Positions 1 to 8,847 are shown, numbered from the stretch's first letter. The stretch is 64,000 bases of DNA from Pedobacter sp. ok626 (GCF_900100435.1 NZ_FNEX01000017.1:1-64000), one strand, 5' to 3'. Made by a program: numbers and translations. The notes: generated by a model not told the origin, from the letters alone.

Positions 1-253
1 GCTCTTCCAGCTTACGGGAGGAATACGTATTACTCAGGTAACCATAGACCAACAGTTTCAACATCAAACGGGGATGGAAGCTGGAGGCTCCGCCTCCTTT
101 ATATTTACGGTTGATCGGTTTAACATCTACCTGATCGACAACCTGTTTAACGATCCGAACCGGATGGCCTAAAGGCACTAACTCTTCCAGGCTATAAGGT
201 AAAAATGTCGCCTGATCCGGATCATAGGGCTTAAAAACTACTTTTCCTGACAT
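1..253 (-). CDS. IS1182-family transposase, N-terminal part (cut by window edge)
   Basis: On the minus strand an ATG at 251-253 opens a frame that stays open to base 1, about 84 residues. It begins MSGKVVFKPYDPDQ and continues with LVPLGHPVRIV, a KGGG motif and SFHPRLMLKLLVYGYLSN. This is the typical N-terminal domain of IS1182-type DDE transposases, which bind the element ends; the catalytic DDE domain would lie beyond the left edge. The element sits just downstream of the TlpA gene, so it flanks the first Sus-type locus. Whether the transposase is intact cannot be judged here. Confidence 0.85.
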   Translation of the reverse strand, partial: MSGKVVFKPYDPDQATFLPYSLEELVPLGHPVRIVKQVVDQVDVKPINRKYKGGGASSFHPRLMLKLLVYGYLSNTYSSRKLEE

Positions 254-280
254 GACTTTAAATTACAAAAATTTCACATC

Positions 281-317
281 AAAAAAAAGAAGCTGCCTCA
301 CTTTTGAGACAGCTTCT
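281..317 (-). terminator. Hairpin with U-tract; terminator of the tlpA-like gene and/or IS end
   Basis: Arms at 288-300 and 305-317 are complementary over 13 bp with one mismatch, closing a 4-nt loop. On the minus strand the hairpin is followed by eight T (281-288), the form of an intrinsic terminator. It lies about 18 bp past the stop of the TlpA-like gene. The same stretch is upstream of the transposase ATG, so it may instead be part of the insertion-sequence end. The two roles are not exclusive. Confidence 0.6.
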
Positions 318-334
318 CAACTTGCATATGCAAT

Positions 335-1402
335 CTATAGGAATTTACCTAGTGCTTTAACCAATGTTTCTCCTCTCAAACCAACGGCAATGATATTGCC
401 TTTTGGGTCGATTAACAGCGTATTTGGGATGCCCTTAATACCAAAATAAGTGGCAATTTCATTTTTCCATCCTTTCAAATCTGAAACCTGAGTCCATGGC
501 ATTTTATCATCTTTAATCGCCTTTTTCCAGGACTCTATTTTATCGTCCAGGGAGATACCAACGACAGTAAAATTTTTATCTTTATACTGATTGTAAACTT
601 TTAACACATTAGGATTTTCGGCCCTGCATGGTCCACACCAACTTGCCCAAAAGTCTACTAGCACATATTTACCTTTAAATGCTGCAAATTGAACAGGCCT
701 CCCTTCTGTATCATTCTGTGTAAAATTTAACATGGGTGCGCCTATGGCACTTCTTTTTAACACAGTCAGCCTTTCTGCGATTTGTTTACCAATCATACTG
801 TTTCGGGCAGACTGGTCTAATTTTTCGTAAGCATAAATCGCATCCTCATAGTTCCCTACACTTGTTTTATCAGAAACAAGACTGATGCTAACTGCACTTT
901 TAGGATGTTCGATGATGTATTGAGTATTCCGCAGCTTGCGCTGCTTTCCCAAATCCTCAATCTTTGCCTCTAGTACTGCTTGCTCTTCATCACTTACCTT
1001 CCCCCACTTGTCATACAAAGAAGATCGCTGATTGTTCAAATCCAACAAAGTCTGATCATGAGCTTTGTATTCGTCCTGAGTTTTAGAACCCGTTACTTTA
1101 AGTTCCTCGATGGTTTTCCCACCTGTAATTTTAATGTTTCCACTCTCTACAAAGAACTGGTAATAATCATCAAATAGCACCACACTTACTTTTTGTGCCT
1201 CCGGCATCTTTACAACCCACTTAAATTGACCATCTTTTACTTTCACTGTATCGGCAACAGACTTGCCATCTTTAAAATAGTAAAAGACAATTTTGCTTTC
1301 TTTCAGACCAGAAATATTGCCTAAAACAATAGCTGTCTGCGCATATACGCCAATACTAGCGCACAACAGCAGCAACGTTATAAATTTTAATTTCTTTATC
1401 AT
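335..1402 (-). CDS. TlpA-like secreted thiol-disulfide oxidoreductase (DUF4369-like N-terminus)
   Basis: A 355-residue protein with a signal peptide (cleavage near YAQ at 20-22) and an N-terminal beta-rich region of the DUF4369 type. A charged helical linker follows at about 105-230, then a C-terminal thioredoxin fold. The redox motif WCGPC is at 255-259 and the cis-proline at about 326 (KGIPNT). Such proteins reduce or isomerise cysteine pairs in the periplasm and are frequent passengers of Sus-type loci in Bacteroidetes. It starts 3 bp after the susD-like stop, so it is the last gene of the sigma-FecR-SusC-SusD-TlpA series. Its substrate is unknown. Confidence 0.88.
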   Translation of the reverse strand: MIKKLKFITLLLLCASIGVYAQTAIVLGNISGLKESKIVFYYFKDGKSVADTVKVKDGQFKWVVKMPEAQKVSVVLFDDYYQFFVESGNIKITGGKTIEELKVTGSKTQDEYKAHDQTLLDLNNQRSSLYDKWGKVSDEEQAVLEAKIEDLGKQRKLRNTQYIIEHPKSAVSISLVSDKTSVGNYEDAIYAYEKLDQSARNSMIGKQIAERLTVLKRSAIGAPMLNFTQNDTEGRPVQFAAFKGKYVLVDFWASWCGPCRAENPNVLKVYNQYKDKNFTVVGISLDDKIESWKKAIKDDKMPWTQVSDLKGWKNEIATYFGIKGIPNTLLIDPKGNIIAVGLRGETLVKALGKFL

Positions 1403-1405
1403 GAT

Positions 1406-2842
1406 TTAGTTCTTAATATAACCTGGATTTTGATCGCCAAATAAAGGATTGTATAAAAATGTATCCTTGGGTATTGGTAGTATGTACAACTGTTCACTGA
1501 TAATAGTTGGCTTTATTTGCTTTACCGTAGCGAAAGGCAATCTAAGCAGTGCCATCCACTCCATGCCATCTTCTGCAATCAGACTTTTTACAGTTTCCTT
1601 ATAAATCTCCATCAACAGATCGGAAGGCGTATTTGCATTTTCTACAGAAAGATAAGGAATAGTGTTTACAACATTGGTAATTCCGGCCTTCTCCTGCACC
1701 TCGTGTACTACTGTTTTGGCTGTGGCTAAACTCCCCCCCGAACGAGCAATTGCTTCGGCTTTTAACAAATAAACCTCTGTTAAGCGTAGCGCATAATCCG
1801 TTTCTGAAACCTGCGTGGGAACCCCTCCTACTGCAATGTACTTATTTAGAAAATAGCTTACAGTAGTAGTCCCTCTTTTAGGTCCTATTACCCAAGCCTG
1901 ACGTGGATCGTTGTCATAAAGCACTTTCAACATTGGCGTTGCAACATACAAAGCCGAATGTCCGGGCCAATATTGCCAGCTTTTGGCATTGTAATCCAGC
2001 TCTTGTCCAGCCTGCGGTTTAAGTCCCAAAATAACTTCAGAACTATTTAATCCATTTTTCTGAAAAATATCCCTGGCATTAGGTTCCAAAGTAAATGGCC
2101 CTTCGTCGATAATTTCATCTGCCAACCCAATCAGTGTGGTATAGTCTGCCGCCTTACCACGGCTCATTAAAACACGCATTTTTAAGGCCATGGCAGCCCA
2201 TTTAGTTGCATAAACGCCGGACTTTTCTTCCGGGCCATTTGCAATGGCATCATCCAGATCTGCCAAAATAAAATCGTAACTATCTTTTACTGTACTTCTT
2301 GGTTTAGCGATATTACTAATCGTGGATAGTTCATCTCTAAGCAATACTCCATATGGACTATCCGCTTTATACCATTCGCCGTAAAATGTTAATATCTTAA
2401 AATGTCCATAAGCTCTTAAAAAGCGGGCTTCGGCAATGATTTCCTTTTTCCGTGTACCTGTAAATTTATTGCCCGGCAATTTATTCACCCCAGTTACCAC
2501 TCCATTTATGGCATTAATTAACTTATAAGATTCTTCCCAGTAGTAACTCTGAATACTGGTATTTTTATTGCTCCATTCCGCTCCGAAAGCACCAAAGCCA
2601 TAGCCCATATAACCCGCTAATTCGGCAGGTGCCACCTGGTGCGACTGCCACCTGGTTTTAGCCATAACTGCATTTGCAAAATAGTAATAGGCCCCATTCA
2701 GCGCAATCTGAGCCGTCCCCTGATCAAGAATCGTATTGGCATCAACTTTATCATTTTTGGGTAAAGCACCCAGTTCCTTTTCGCAGGCACAAAAGGTTGT
2801 AAGAACCACGCCCAGCACTAAATATTTATATATATATTTCAT
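1406..2842 (-). CDS. SusD/RagB-family nutrient-binding outer-membrane lipoprotein
   Basis: 478 residues with a lipoprotein signal (lipobox TFCAC, Cys20). SusD features are the N-terminal helix containing AQIALNGAYYYF, ARFLRAYGHFKILTFYGEW, LTEVYLLKAEAIARSGG and the C-terminal FLYNPLFGDQNPGY. SusD proteins cap the SusC barrel on the cell surface and capture the ligand. The gene follows the split susC by 60 bp and precedes the tlpA-like gene by 3 bp. The ligand cannot be read from the sequence. With a frameshifted SusC partner upstream, this locus may be inactive or switchable. Confidence 0.93.
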   Translation of the reverse strand: MKYIYKYLVLGVVLTTFCACEKELGALPKNDKVDANTILDQGTAQIALNGAYYYFANAVMAKTRWQSHQVAPAELAGYMGYGFGAFGAEWSNKNTSIQSYYWEESYKLINAINGVVTGVNKLPGNKFTGTRKKEIIAEARFLRAYGHFKILTFYGEWYKADSPYGVLLRDELSTISNIAKPRSTVKDSYDFILADLDDAIANGPEEKSGVYATKWAAMALKMRVLMSRGKAADYTTLIGLADEIIDEGPFTLEPNARDIFQKNGLNSSEVILGLKPQAGQELDYNAKSWQYWPGHSALYVATPMLKVLYDNDPRQAWVIGPKRGTTTVSYFLNKYIAVGGVPTQVSETDYALRLTEVYLLKAEAIARSGGSLATAKTVVHEVQEKAGITNVVNTIPYLSVENANTPSDLLMEIYKETVKSLIAEDGMEWMALLRLPFATVKQIKPTIISEQLYILPIPKDTFLYNPLFGDQNPGYIKN

Positions 2843-2902
2843 GATCTTCTATTTTTCATTATTTCCCATTTCTTTTTATTCGCATTCACTAATGCTCCGC
2901 AG

Positions 2903-5900
2903 TTAAAATCCAAAACGAAGTCCTAAACTAAACTGCCTTACCGTAGGATAACTACCGGTGTCACTGTATCCACCAATTAAACTATACGGATCATTACTCA
3001 CCTCTGGATCAGCCCCGGGATAATTTGTAATTGTAAAAAGGTTTGTAGCAGAAACATACACAGAAGCACTGGTCAGTTTTAACTTATCCATCAAGACTTT
3101 TGGAAATTGGTAATTTAGGGTAACCGACTTTAACTTAATAAAAGAAGCATCATAAACATTATTGCTTGCCGATTCTGCTGTAGTCAAATCGGACTCCCCT
3201 AAAATTAGTCTGGGTCTGTTTGAGTTAGGATTCTCTGGAGTCCATCTGTCTAATATTCTAACCCCTTTATTCGTCCGTAAAAGTGTGTTCTGATTTTGTA
3301 TATCTGCGAGATAAAAAATATCACCTCCATAAGAAAAGGTAGCCAAAGCAATAAGACTAAAATTCTTGTAGGTTAGGCTGTTGGTATATCCTCCGTAATA
3401 TTTAGGCTCTGCATGTCCAATAATTTCTTGTTTATTAAAAAGATAGCTTCCACTTCTAATCGGATCCAATACGTATCTGGCGTCGCCAACACCTATATAG
3501 GGTGTTAAATTAATGTAATTAGGATATTTACTTTTGAAATCATCTACTTCCTGTTGCGTTCTATACAAGCCCTCAAAAACATTCCCATAAAGTAAACCCA
3601 ATGGCTCCCCTACTTTTAGCACGGTATTGCCATATCTATATACTTTTGGGTTAGATGGATCAGCGAAATCATTTGAAAGGGCAAGTACTTTAGATCTATT
3701 CCCTGAAATGTTAAAAGTACCAGACCATTGTAGATTTTTGTTGCGGATAAATTCAGCCCCCAATGTAACCTCAAGTCCACGATTTCTGATGTCTGCGATA
3801 TTGGCGGTTACGCCCGAAAAACCTGAAGTTCTATCGACGGTTGTAGGAAACAAGACACCCGTTGTTGATTTTTCATAATAACCAATCCCACCGCTTAAGC
3901 GCGAATTAAAAAACTGAAAATCTATGCCTGCATCTTTCTGTAATGTTGATTCCCATTTGAGCCCTTCATTGCCCAATTGCGATGGCACTAATCCATTTAA
4001 CCCATTGTAAGATATCGGTGAATAGAGCGTATAAAAAAGATTATCGGCAATATTTTGAGTGCCGGTATAACCTGCACTTGCCCTTAATTTAATCTCATCA
4101 ATCCATTTTACATCTTTTAAAAAGTTCTCCCGTGAAATACGCCAACCTACACCTCCCGATGGGAAATAACCAACCCTATTTTTCTTAGGAAATTTGGAAG
4201 AAGCATCAGAACGCCCAGTGAAGGTGAATAAATATTTTTCAAACAAGCTATAATTGGCACGTAAGTAAAAACTGAGCAAAGAACTTTGACCAGAAACTCC
4301 TGTAGAAGGCAGTGTTAAAGCCGCTGAAGAAAGATTGTTTAAATATTCATCATCAGGAAAGCCCTGACCACTCGCCGAAAAAGAATTGCTTTTGGTAATC
4401 TGCCATGAAGTACCAGCCAATAAACTTAACCTATTATTTTCATTAAATTGTTTATTCCAGGTAACCGTATTTTCATAAAAGATATCAGTATGCTGCGATT
4501 GCGCCTGGGTAGCGATACCGTTGTTAGAACTTCCAGGAAAATTGCCATTATTCTTATCACTAATCAAAACTGTACTTGGCACATAATTGTTCTGACGATA
4601 GTTGTTATAATTCGCAGAAACTGTACTTCTGAATTTCAAATCTTTCAGAATATCATATTCCAAGGCCAATGATCCGATTAAAGAAAGGGTATTTCCCCGG
4701 TTCACTCCTTTAAGCAAGAATAAAGGATTCTGAAATCCTTCAAAATCCATCGTCCCATTGTCCTCTGCTGTTATAATCCTTGGACTTCCATCTGCATTAT
4801 ATGGCTTAACTGTTGGCGGGGCAAAAAGTGCCTGCGTATACACCCCGTTTGAGATGTTATTGGTCGTTACGCCATAATCCAAATTGGTAATAATACGGAG
4901 TTTACTAGTTATTTCATTGTCGAGATTTATTTTACCGGCAATCTTACTGAAATCTGTTCCTAAAACTACCCCATTGTTTTTATTATAGGATAAGGAAGTG
5001 TAATAACGCGAACTAGCGCCACCGCCTCTTACAGAAATATCAGCATTTGTATTTACACCATTACGGAGCACAAGATCAAGCCAATCCGTATTGGCCGTTC
5101 CCATAAAATCTGGATTTGTTAAAATATCTGTGGCAACAGGATCTGGCGGATAGGTAATCGGATCATTTAAACCTGCTTTGACATCATTTAGATTTTTAGC
5201 AGCTTCTTTAATAATCATGATGTATTGATCTCTACTTAAAAGCTTTTCTTTGATTGGTTTACTTACACCTGTGTAATAATTGGCTTCAAAAACCGGCTTT
5301 TGATTCAGTTTACCTTTTTTGGTATTAATAATTACTACACCATTGGCTGCTTTTGATCCATAGATCGCTGTCGCGGAAGCATCTTTTAAAATATCAATGC
5401 TTTCAATATCATTGATATTTAAGCCCCCAAGGCTATTTAATCCCCTGGCAAAAGAGCCAGAAACCGTGTTAGCCGGATTATCACCGGCATAACCGCCGCC
5501 AAAATTCTCAACAGGGCTAATAATCTCTGCCGCGCTCTTCAAGTATCTATTCTGAACCTGCATCTGCACTCCGTCGATAATGTATAACGGGTCATTTCCG
5601 CCCAATAAAGAGGTTCCACCCCTAATTCTGATCTTGGCGGCTCCGCCAGGTGATCCGTCAGGTTGTACAACCTGTACACCCGCTGCTTTACCAGTTAAAG
5701 CCTGATCTATAGTTGCAAAGGGGACATTTTTAAATTCCGACACATCTACTGAAGCAACTGAGCCAGTCAAATCTTTTCTACGAACGCTACCATATCCAAC
5801 TACCACCATTTCATTTAACTTGTTGGTTTCGACTTCCAAGGTCACCTGCATATTTCCTTTTGCGGGTAACTCACGGGTCACATAACCTACACAAGAAAAT

Positions 5901-5926
5901 ACAAGAGTAACCCCTTCATTTGGCAC
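2903..5926 (-). CDS. SusC/RagA-family TonB-dependent receptor, C-terminal part of a frameshifted gene
   Basis: About 1000 residues covering the end of the CarboxypepD-reg-like domain (CVGYVTRELP), the SusC TonB-plug entry (NEMVVVGYGSVRRKDLTGSV), the plug (IRIRGGTSLLGGNDPLYIID, KDASATAIYGSKAANGVV) and the outer-membrane beta-barrel ending in the aromatic LGLRFGF. The start given is only the first ATG of this frame. The true N-terminus is in the neighbouring frame (5940-6458), from which it is separated by one extra base in the T8 tract at 5965-5972 (A8 on the coding strand). With seven A the two frames fuse into one protein of about 1185 residues, normal for a SusC with an STN domain. It is either a real frameshift, a slippage site or a sequence error. 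Confidence 0.85.
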   Translation of the reverse strand: MPNEGVTLVFSCVGYVTRELPAKGNMQVTLEVETNKLNEMVVVGYGSVRRKDLTGSVASVDVSEFKNVPFATIDQALTGKAAGVQVVQPDGSPGGAAKIRIRGGTSLLGGNDPLYIIDGVQMQVQNRYLKSAAEIISPVENFGGGYAGDNPANTVSGSFARGLNSLGGLNINDIESIDILKDASATAIYGSKAANGVVIINTKKGKLNQKPVFEANYYTGVSKPIKEKLLSRDQYIMIIKEAAKNLNDVKAGLNDPITYPPDPVATDILTNPDFMGTANTDWLDLVLRNGVNTNADISVRGGGASSRYYTSLSYNKNNGVVLGTDFSKIAGKINLDNEITSKLRIITNLDYGVTTNNISNGVYTQALFAPPTVKPYNADGSPRIITAEDNGTMDFEGFQNPLFLLKGVNRGNTLSLIGSLALEYDILKDLKFRSTVSANYNNYRQNNYVPSTVLISDKNNGNFPGSSNNGIATQAQSQHTDIFYENTVTWNKQFNENNRLSLLAGTSWQITKSNSFSASGQGFPDDEYLNNLSSAALTLPSTGVSGQSSLLSFYLRANYSLFEKYLFTFTGRSDASSKFPKKNRVGYFPSGGVGWRISRENFLKDVKWIDEIKLRASAGYTGTQNIADNLFYTLYSPISYNGLNGLVPSQLGNEGLKWESTLQKDAGIDFQFFNSRLSGGIGYYEKSTTGVLFPTTVDRTSGFSGVTANIADIRNRGLEVTLGAEFIRNKNLQWSGTFNISGNRSKVLALSNDFADPSNPKVYRYGNTVLKVGEPLGLLYGNVFEGLYRTQQEVDDFKSKYPNYINLTPYIGVGDARYVLDPIRSGSYLFNKQEIIGHAEPKYYGGYTNSLTYKNFSLIALATFSYGGDIFYLADIQNQNTLLRTNKGVRILDRWTPENPNSNRPRLILGESDLTTAESASNNVYDASFIKLKSVTLNYQFPKVLMDKLKLTSASVYVSATNLFTITNYPGADPEVSNDPYSLIGGYSDTGSYPTVRQFSLGLRFGF

Positions 5927-5939
5927 ATTTAACGAGAAT

Positions 5940-6458
5940 TCACCGTTCTGGCCAGTAACCGTACTTTTTTTTACTCCCCTTTATACTTACATTAACAGAT
6001 GCAAGGCTGTTGTTTTGAGCATTGGTTACATGCCCTTTAATATCTATAGCATTAAAGGCAGCCAAAATCCGATCTACATAAGAAGGCTTTTTTCGTGTAA
6101 TTACAATGGTCTTCTCATGAACCTCATAGGTTAAGGACTGACTTTTAAAAATCTCATCAAGCGCCGCCGTCAATTGAACATTCTTTAAATTCACATTCAC
6201 AACTTTGGCCTGATCCAGCAAATCGCTGCCATAAAGTACAGCCAGACCACTTTGCAATTTAATCTTCTTCATCACCTGCTCCAGCGTAGTATTTTTTGCC
6301 GATAAAGTGATGGTTTGGGCAAAACCAGCTGCCCCCACTTGCAATAAGCAACTGGTCATAAGAACTATGATCAATTTAACTCGCATAAATAGTTTTTTTG
6401 ATAATTTTGGCGGAAGCCACAAACGTGACATACCTAGGTAAAAAGCATTTAAATTCAT
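5940..6458 (-). CDS. SusC/RagA-family receptor, N-terminal part (signal peptide, STN domain), frameshifted
   Basis: 172 residues with a Pedobacter-like long N-terminus (MNLNAFYLGMSRLWLPPK) and a hydrophobic signal segment at about 26-47 ending GFAQ. An STN (secretin/TonB short N-terminal) domain spans about 50-122, and the start of a CarboxypepD-reg-like domain is IDIKGHVTNAQNNSLASVNV. After GSKK the frame leaves homology and ends with YGYWPER. STN domains let a SusC protein signal to a FecR anti-sigma factor, which matches fecR and the sigma gene upstream. A second possible start is Met25 (MRVKLIIV). Confidence 0.82.
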   Translation of the reverse strand: MNLNAFYLGMSRLWLPPKLSKKLFMRVKLIIVLMTSCLLQVGAAGFAQTITLSAKNTTLEQVMKKIKLQSGLAVLYGSDLLDQAKVVNVNLKNVQLTAALDEIFKSQSLTYEVHEKTIVITRKKPSYVDRILAAFNAIDIKGHVTNAQNNSLASVNVSIKGSKKKYGYWPER

Positions 6459-6471
6459 ACTTTTGTTTAGT

Positions 6472-6576
6472 TTGGGTTAAGATGATAAGTTGATAACTAA
6501 TTGTTTTTCCAGTAATTCTGGAAGGGTTGACTCAAATTATTGGCCGTAAAGTGCTTCGAACCACTTTACGGTTTTT
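6472..6576 (+). ncRNA. Candidate antisense small RNA opposite the susC 5' end (locus 1)
   Basis: Inferred only. On the plus strand, opposite the susC start, TACTTTTG (6458-6465) matches the Bacteroidetes -7 element TAnnTTTG. About 100 nt later comes the perfect 10-bp hairpin with a T5 tail at 6544-6576. A transcript between them would be roughly 105 nt and antisense to the susC leader. No good -33 TTTG is visible at the expected distance. The twin locus at 50271-50363 has the same layout. In Bacteroides, cis-antisense RNAs of the DonS type repress Sus-like loci. Confidence 0.3.
6544..6576 (+). terminator. Hairpin with U-tract on the strand antisense to fecR/susC
   Basis: A perfect 10-bp stem (6544-6553 with 6562-6571) has an 8-nt loop and is followed by five T (6572-6576) on the plus strand. 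All genes around it run on the minus strand, so as a terminator it can only end antisense transcription. Read on the sense strand it is a stable hairpin in the fecR-susC gap, about 85 bp before the susC start. Nothing else was recognised in the 231-bp gap. Confidence 0.6.
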
Positions 6577-6689
6577 CTTTATAGCGCTGTGAAATCAGAC
6601 CGTCAAGCCCCCTCTGCTGTTTAATTTATCTTTCGTAAAGTTTTCTCATGTTCGTTGGTTTAGTTGGTTAATTTTTTCTTTAAAAGGAG

Positions 6690-7916
6690 CTATCTCTTTA
6701 CGACAACCTTATTGCCATCAATCTCAAAATTCACTTCCTCTGTATTTTCGAGCATTTTTAAAAGCTTAGAAATATTTTCAAATCTGGATACGCTCCCGGT
6801 TAATTTAACGCCATTTAAATTGTCCTTATAAACTACTTGTACGTTATACCACCTAGCAACCTTGCGCATAATACTGCTGATCTCTTCCCTGTCAAACGTA
6901 AATTCCCCCTTCTTCCATGATATTGATGTTTGCGCATCTAGGTCTCTCACTTCTATTTGATTAGCACCAGTTAAAATTGCTTGCTGATTAGGTTTTAAGA
7001 AATTTGATGTTTTAGATTTAAGATTGGTAACTTTTACCGCTCCCTCAAGTAGCGTAGTCCTTATGCTACTTTCATCTGCGTAACTGTTGATATTAAAATG
7101 CGTCCCCAACACTTCCACTTCCTGTCCGGCACTTTGTACAATAAATGGCTGTGCTTTATCCTTGGCGACCTCAAAATAAGCTTCTCCATTAAGCTGAACC
7201 TGTCTACCTTTATGCGTGTTAAAAGACACCGGATAAGTAATTGATGATGCCGCGTTCAGCCAAACAGCAGTACCATCAGGGAGACGTACTTGGTAAGTTT
7301 GACCGTTTGCAGTAGAAAGCGTATTTGTTTCGCCCATTTCTCCGTCTTCGGCAGCTCTTCCTTTTGCGAAAGGTATTTCTTTTATTTCATAGCTAATTTG
7401 CCCTTCTGCATCTTTTGTAATGCTCACTCCGGCATCTTTAGCCAACTCCCCTTGCGTAACGGCAGACAATAGAATCTTACGACCATTGCCTAAAGTAAGT
7501 GTAGCTGAATTTCGTCCTGGAGCAATATCATTGTATGCAACGGTATTTAGTAAGCTATTATTTGATTGGGCGATATATAAGTAGCACGCTGCTCCAACCA
7601 CCAAAAGAATTGCTGCCGCAGCAGCTATACGTGACCACAAGCGAGTAAAATAAGCCTTTTTATCAACAGTTGCTGTTGGTCTTGAACTAAACACCGCTGC
7701 TACGATTCTCTGATCAGCCCCGGGCAAGTACCAATCACCGATTTGGTCATCTGGCAGATCCGCAAGGTTATCCTGTTCATAAGTATCCCTCATTAGCTGC
7801 TGTAAGTACGCGTCATATTCACCACTACTCACCTGTGCAAAGAACTCTTCACGTTCAGACGGAGTCGCCTGTCTTTTAGCAAACTGATCAAATAAATAGC
7901 TAAACCTTTCCTCCAT
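6690..7916 (-). CDS. FecR-family anti-sigma factor
   Basis: 408 residues. The N-terminal cytoplasmic segment (about 1-92) would bind the ECF sigma factor. One membrane helix follows at about 97-116 (AAAAAILLVVGAACYLYI). The periplasmic FecR domain includes YQVRLPDGTAVWLNAASSITYP and GEAYFEVAKD, and the C-terminal DUF4974-type module includes ISSIMRKVARWYNVQVVY. In this family the periplasmic part receives the signal from the STN domain of the cognate SusC. The gene lies 98 bp after the sigma gene and 231 bp before susC, all on the minus strand. Confidence 0.93.
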   Translation of the reverse strand: MEERFSYLFDQFAKRQATPSEREEFFAQVSSGEYDAYLQQLMRDTYEQDNLADLPDDQIGDWYLPGADQRIVAAVFSSRPTATVDKKAYFTRLWSRIAAAAAILLVVGAACYLYIAQSNNSLLNTVAYNDIAPGRNSATLTLGNGRKILLSAVTQGELAKDAGVSITKDAEGQISYEIKEIPFAKGRAAEDGEMGETNTLSTANGQTYQVRLPDGTAVWLNAASSITYPVSFNTHKGRQVQLNGEAYFEVAKDKAQPFIVQSAGQEVEVLGTHFNINSYADESSIRTTLLEGAVKVTNLKSKTSNFLKPNQQAILTGANQIEVRDLDAQTSISWKKGEFTFDREEISSIMRKVARWYNVQVVYKDNLNGVKLTGSVSRFENISKLLKMLENTEEVNFEIDGNKVVVKR

Positions 7917-8014
7917 TTTTTACAATTAAACCGGGCTAATTACCACCTTTAATTAGATAGAGTCCTGGCAGGTCTAAAAAGTAGTAACGAGAATTAAAAA
8001 AAGTTAAAAAAATA

Positions 8015-8614
8015 TTAGCTTAATATTAAAGGAGTGGTTAACACAAGGATTAAACCTGCATTTAGCTTTTTGGAAGCGACATCCTTGTGAATAAACTGTA
8101 CAGCAAGTTGAATGTGTTTCTTAACTGTAACTACAGTAATCCCTAGATGTGTAGCAATCTCTTCATATTTTAAACGATCGTAACGGCTCATGGTGTACAC
8201 CTTTTGCTGTTGTGTTGGCAACTTCGCCACCGCAGCAATAATCAGGGACCTGTATTCTTCTGTTGGATTATCGAGCAGATCAATTTCGCCTTCCATGCTG
8301 AGGTACTTTTCGAAGTCTGTTTTGAAAACTTTTTCGGCTGCTATTTTTTTCATCGCTGCAAAAGTTTCATTCCTGCAAATGGCAAACATATAGGCACCAA
8401 AACTATCGATGTGCTTTAACGTTTCCCGTCTCAACCAGATTTTCACAAAGGCATCTTGTACAATTTCCTCAGTAATTTCCTGAGAATCCGTCATTTTAAA
8501 CACGAATTTCCCTAAAGGTTTATAATACCAATAAAACAGTTCAGTAAAAGAGCGCTCATTCCCCTCTGCTGCTTCAGACAGCAAATTTGTTTCATTGATA
8601 TGAGCTTTAGCCAT
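8015..8614 (-). CDS. ECF-subfamily RNA polymerase sigma-70 factor
   Basis: About 199 residues from the chosen start. Region 2 is recognisable in FTELFYWYYKPLGKFVFKM and EEIVQDAFVKIWLRRETL; region 4 ends in YDRLKYEEIATHLGITVVTV, the DNA-reading helix-turn-helix. The start at 8612-8614 (MAKAHINETN) is preferred because it fits the family length and is preceded by AGGGGAA. An in-frame ATG at 8689 would add 25 atypical residues. The gene heads the series sigma, fecR, susC, susD, tlpA and presumably activates susC transcription when released by FecR. Confidence 0.9.
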   Translation of the reverse strand: MAKAHINETNLLSEAAEGNERSFTELFYWYYKPLGKFVFKMTDSQEITEEIVQDAFVKIWLRRETLKHIDSFGAYMFAICRNETFAAMKKIAAEKVFKTDFEKYLSMEGEIDLLDNPTEEYRSLIIAAVAKLPTQQQKVYTMSRYDRLKYEEIATHLGITVVTVKKHIQLAVQFIHKDVASKKLNAGLILVLTTPLILS

Positions 8615-8765
8615 TAATTGATTCCCCTGTACGTTAAAATGTATTAAATACAGATGGCAATAATAAAGATTTTTACTGGATCTATACAAAAAAAGAAAAA
8701 GCTGAGCATTAGAACTTAAAACGCTCAGGCTATTACAGAAAAGTTACCTTATAGTTAACTCTACT

Positions 8766-8847
8766 TACCCGGCTTATACCCGGCAGTTACCCGGATGTTA
8801 CTCGGACACTACCCGGGTTGAGCCGAGCAGTGTCCGGTTAACATCCG
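8766..8847. repeat. Five 11-bp-spaced TACCCGG repeats running into an imperfect 56-nt palindrome
   Basis: TA(C/T)CCGG-type heptamers begin at 8766, 8777, 8788, 8799 (TACTCGG) and 8810, exactly 11 bp apart, about one helical turn. The last part is also the left arm of an inverted repeat: 8792-8816 pairs with 8823-8847 in perfect blocks of 9 and 8 bp, interrupted by a few mismatches. It lies between the divergent sigma and VOC genes, is clearly GC-richer than its surroundings, and has no U-tract on either side. Protein operator or palindromic repeat element are both possible. Confidence 0.6.
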
